A DNA stretch of 46,389 nucleotides from Basidiobolus ranarum (lineage: Eukaryota > Basidiobolomycota > Basidiobolomycetes > Basidiobolales). The stretch is from contig JASJQH010000023.1 of assembly GCA_040143965.1 (NCBI GenBank), positions 1 through 46,389 of the forward strand, given 5' to 3'. Of this stretch, positions 43,773-46,389 are shown in pieces (the first letter of the stretch is position 1; each line of letters opens with the position of its first letter). The notes under the pieces are model-generated. The model had not been told where the DNA came from. It saw only the letters and a list, made by a program, of their open reading frames with translations, and searched no databases. The translations under genes and the position numbers were made by a program.

Positions 43773-45004
43773 CTAGAAGTCTAGGAACTTTTCCCGGAAA
43801 GGGTCTTCGGTAGGCATGCCATATATAACGTTGGTTTCTTGATACATGTCGTAGTTGCTAGTATCTCCATCACTAGTAACGATTGGAACGATTGGTGGCT
43901 GCACCTCAAGGCGCTCCAGTCGGTTCCAGTCGATCTCAGCAAACCACTTGTGGTTCTTGATGTCTTGAACCCCACCTTTGAGATTACCGTAACGTTTGGT
44001 CAAGTCGGCAGTTGTTAGTTTCTTAATCAAATCTCTAGCATCAGCGTCAATATGTGGTGGCCATCTGATTTTTCCTGCGAGAATCTTCTCGTATAATTTG
44101 AAATGGTCATCGTCATAGAATGGTGGATATCCAGCAAGCATCTCAAATATAAGAACTCCGAGCGAATACCAATCAACCGCTCTACCGTAACCCTTGGATT
44201 GAATGATCTCCGGTGCAAGATAATCTGGTGTACCGCATAAGGTCCAAGTGATATCAGGAACATATTTGGCAAAGCCAAAATCGGTAATCTTGATGTGTCC
44301 TTGGCTATTTAATAGTACATTCTCGGGCTTAAGATCACGATAAATGATACTTTTTGTGTGAAGATACTCGAAGGCCAATGTAACTTCTGCTGCATAAAAT
44401 TTAGCAACATAACCAGGAAAACGCTAGAGAAATGGTTCGTTTAATATTCTCCTCCAAAAAGAATTGGAATAACACTTTGTAAAAATACCTGGAATTTTCG
44501 GAGATAGCTGAAAAGTTCTCCACCAGCTACATACTCCATGATCATATAGAGATTAGTGGTATCCTGAAAACTACCGATGATATTCACAAGGAAAGTATTA
44601 TGGCACAGCTCTAGAACAGCTCGTTCGTGATTGACATGCTCAACCTGTTTCAACCTTACTACTTCCGTCTTTTTCAGCACCTTCATAGCATAAAAGCGAC
44701 CATTGGCCTTCAATTGAACCAGATGAACACGTCCGAAAGACCCGGTTCCAATGGTTCTCAATATTACAAAATCCGACAACTTCAGTATGTACTTTTCTGG
44801 TTTTAGCGAAGGAAGATGAATTTGAGGTTGAGCACAAGCTGGGTTTATCGGAGCGACTGATGGGTATGAGTGATGTGATTGTGATGTAGGGTTTTGAACT
44901 GAATACGGAAGGGCTGTGGAAGGGAATTGATGAGAGTTCGGTATCTGGCAAGGATCTATGTTTTGAAAGGAATCCCCAGCCATTATATTCATAGTGTTTG
45001 ACAT
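43773..45004 (-). CDS. cAMP-dependent protein kinase catalytic subunit
   Basis: Two exons on the minus strand, 45004-44489 and 44423-43773, with a 65-nt intron; 388 residues. Residues 1-70 are a Ser/Pro/Gln/Asn-rich extension, as in many fungal PKAs. The kinase core has [10 protein letters not shown] (86-95), Lys108 in [16 protein letters not shown] (Asp202), DFG (Asp220), the activation loop [14 protein letters not shown] with Thr233 equivalent to PKA Thr197, and [18 protein letters not shown]. It ends [11 protein letters not shown], the FXXF tail that docks on the small lobe and marks the PKA/AGC group. It is expected to be held by a regulatory subunit and released by cAMP. The frame is open further upstream to 45250, but a T-run followed by CAG at about 45180 suggests that part is leader with an intron. 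Confidence 0.93.
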
Positions 45005-46006
45005 GGCAAACTTAGGGAGACGGGTAAGGGAAGGGAGACTACTTGGACAAATTCCCCGCTCGTTGTGACTAAATAAAAAAAAGCAACACTCCTTGAATGA
45101 TTCCCAATAATCTGTATTTAGGGGGAGTGGATTGTTTTGAGAATTAGAATTCCTTGTAGAAAGCCTCTTCCCAGACTTCCTGAAAAAAAAAGAGGCCAAC
45201 TTAAACCAGTTAATATAAAATGATGAATGGGGAAAATTTAAACTACACAAGCAATAATAAATTGAACATAATTAAATTCTCGACCAGTAAGTTCACCATT
45301 GGCAACGTGTGAATTGATTGCGACCTAGATGGAAAAAAGTAAGCCTTGAGATTAGCCTGGAACTGCCCAACTTTCGTCCAATCTTTCGATATCGAGATAA
45401 CATCTGGACCAATCCTTGCTCTGCGGTTAAACCTTTAGGGTTAGCTTTATAAATAGTTGCTGGGCCAAATATCTATGCAAGTCTTTATGCACTGACCACT
45501 AATATTTATCTATTTGAAGTAAAACTTGACTGAAGTTGGGCTTATTCTAGTGACTTGACTATGTGGCCAGTCTTGTCGATATCTCGTACCCAATTTCCTG
45601 ACTAGTTAGTAGAGCTTCAGATAATGCACAATTCAAATGGGTTTTCAGGTTTACAAGTGTAGTATGACTGTTACATGATTCATTATTTTATGTAAATCAT
45701 CATGGTTTGAAGTTTCCAAACGTTTCAGGATTTTCCATGATAACGTAAATAGAAGCATGTGTTGGTATGGGAATTGCTATGGGGATTGCTATGGGTCAAT
45801 AAAGTACAGTAGGGTTGAGTTATTCGATCAAATGGAAAGATGCATTCGATCTTAGGAAATTTGGAAACACGTTGGTGTGTCATTAATGCTATCAGTGCAT
45901 CGATTTGAAACGTTCTCTTTATTCAGCAGATAAAAGAGGGCAGTCTTATTGCTTGATATGTTGTAGAGATTTAGAGCTCACATCCTTCCCTTGGATACTT
46001 TCTACC
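45005..46006. other. Divergent region between PKA and the secreted repeat protein
   Basis: About 1 kb. It contains the PKA leader with a possible intron end near 45180, a telomere-like AGGGTTAG word near 45438, and a short GGAATTGCTATGGGGATTGC duplication near 45766. No further gene recognised. Confidence 0.5.
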
Positions 46007-46389
46007 ATGCTTCCTCAACATCTCTTTCTAATATCTGCTTTACTATTAGGTGCTTATGGTAAACCAGGTGACGTGAAGAAGGAGGCAGGGTATGGTAGTA
46101 GTGCTGCAGGTGAAGTGAAAGATAGCTCTACAGCTACCAAAACTTCCCCCGATCCGGCGGCGGATGGCATGGTTTACACTACAGAAACCATTAAGCATGA
46201 TGATGGCTCAGAAGAGTATATCATAACCGGAAAACAGGCAGATTCTTACGAAACAGTTGTAGGAGCTGGTGATTTTTCTTATGAAACCATTGCTGGAGAC
46301 GGAGGATATGCATATGAAACATCGTCCAGCGAAAGTTCAACTTCTAAATCTGGATATAGTTCTAGCTCTGATTCCAAATCCGGTTACGG
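46007..46389 (+). CDS. Secreted Ser-rich repeat protein, N-terminal part (partial)
   Basis: Open frame from an ATG at 46007 to the right edge, 127 codons visible. The first ~18 residues (MLPQHLFLISALLLGAYG) are a signal peptide. The mature part is rich in Ser, Gly, Tyr, Asp and Glu and contains imperfect repeats around the triplet YET: DSYETVVGAGD, FSYETIAGDGG and YAYETSSSE, followed by SKSGYSSSSDSKSGY. I do not recognise a family. Such composition is usual for cell-wall or secreted, O-glycosylated fungal proteins. No intron is evident. The far end lies outside the window. Confidence 0.65.
   Translation, partial: MLPQHLFLISALLLGAYGKPGDVKKEAGYGSSAAGEVKDSSTATKTSPDPAADGMVYTTETIKHDDGSEEYIITGKQADSYETVVGAGDFSYETIAGDGGYAYETSSSESSTSKSGYSSSSDSKSGY

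Overview
The window looks like nuclear DNA of a fungus, most likely an early-diverging (non-Dikarya) lineage. Fungal signs are a short Cox7-type cytochrome oxidase subunit, an Ssu1/Mae1-type transporter, a PKA catalytic subunit with a low-complexity N-terminal extension, and many 45-100 nt introns with CTAAT/CTAAC-like branch sites close to the acceptor. Several genes are absent or strongly reduced in budding yeast but typical of animals and basal fungi: TPX2, TRIP13, TRAP-alpha, MOCS2B (molybdopterin synthase), ANKRD13-type protein and a Na+/K+-ATPase-type (IIC) P-ATPase. I cannot name the genus from the sequence alone.

Layout. 1-360 (-) is the start of a Mae1/Ssu1-like transporter cut by the left edge. 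1.5-20.9 kb is gene-dense: UTP14 (+), TPX2 (-), TRAP-alpha (-), MOCS2B (+), OS-9/Yos9 lectin (-), Elongator ELP5 (+), TRIP13/Pch2 (-), mitochondrial thioredoxin (+), TMCO4/DUF726 hydrolase-like protein (+) and ANKRD13-like protein (-). Most of these are split by introns. I rebuilt exon structures by hand, and all splice in frame to proteins close to the usual family lengths (for example UTP14 923 aa, TRIP13 423 aa in 12 exons, ELP5 330 aa in 8 exons).

20.9-28.4 kb is gene-poor. It holds only COX7 (25.55-25.81 kb, -). The rest is AT-rich repeat ground: a ~0.96 kb imperfect fold-back element, a second inverted-repeat pair interlocked with it, a 38-bp tandem repeat, several local duplications of 25-36 bp period, and two 16-bp telomere-like (TTAGGG) motifs facing each other 0.76 kb apart.

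28.4-46.4 kb is gene-bearing again: the IIC P-type ATPase (+, 1135 aa, no intron), ribosomal protein eS12 (-), a 10-exon RNA polymerase I factor resembling TAF1A/Rrn11 (-), two LysP-like amino-acid permeases arranged head to head (- and +), a carnitine acetyltransferase with a peroxisomal C-terminus (-), the PKA catalytic subunit (-), and the start of a secreted repeat protein cut by the right edge (+).

Neighbouring genes are mostly unrelated housekeeping functions. Themes that recur are the ER (TRAP-alpha, Yos9), ribosome production (UTP14, eS12, Pol I factor) and chromosome segregation (TPX2, TRIP13), but the arrangement gives no evidence of a functional cluster except the permease pair. 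I found no clear tRNA, rRNA, CRISPR array, prophage, LTR element or transposase gene, and no convincing new multi-gene system; the fold-back region, the permease pair and the altered ion-site residues of the ATPase are the items most worth a second look.
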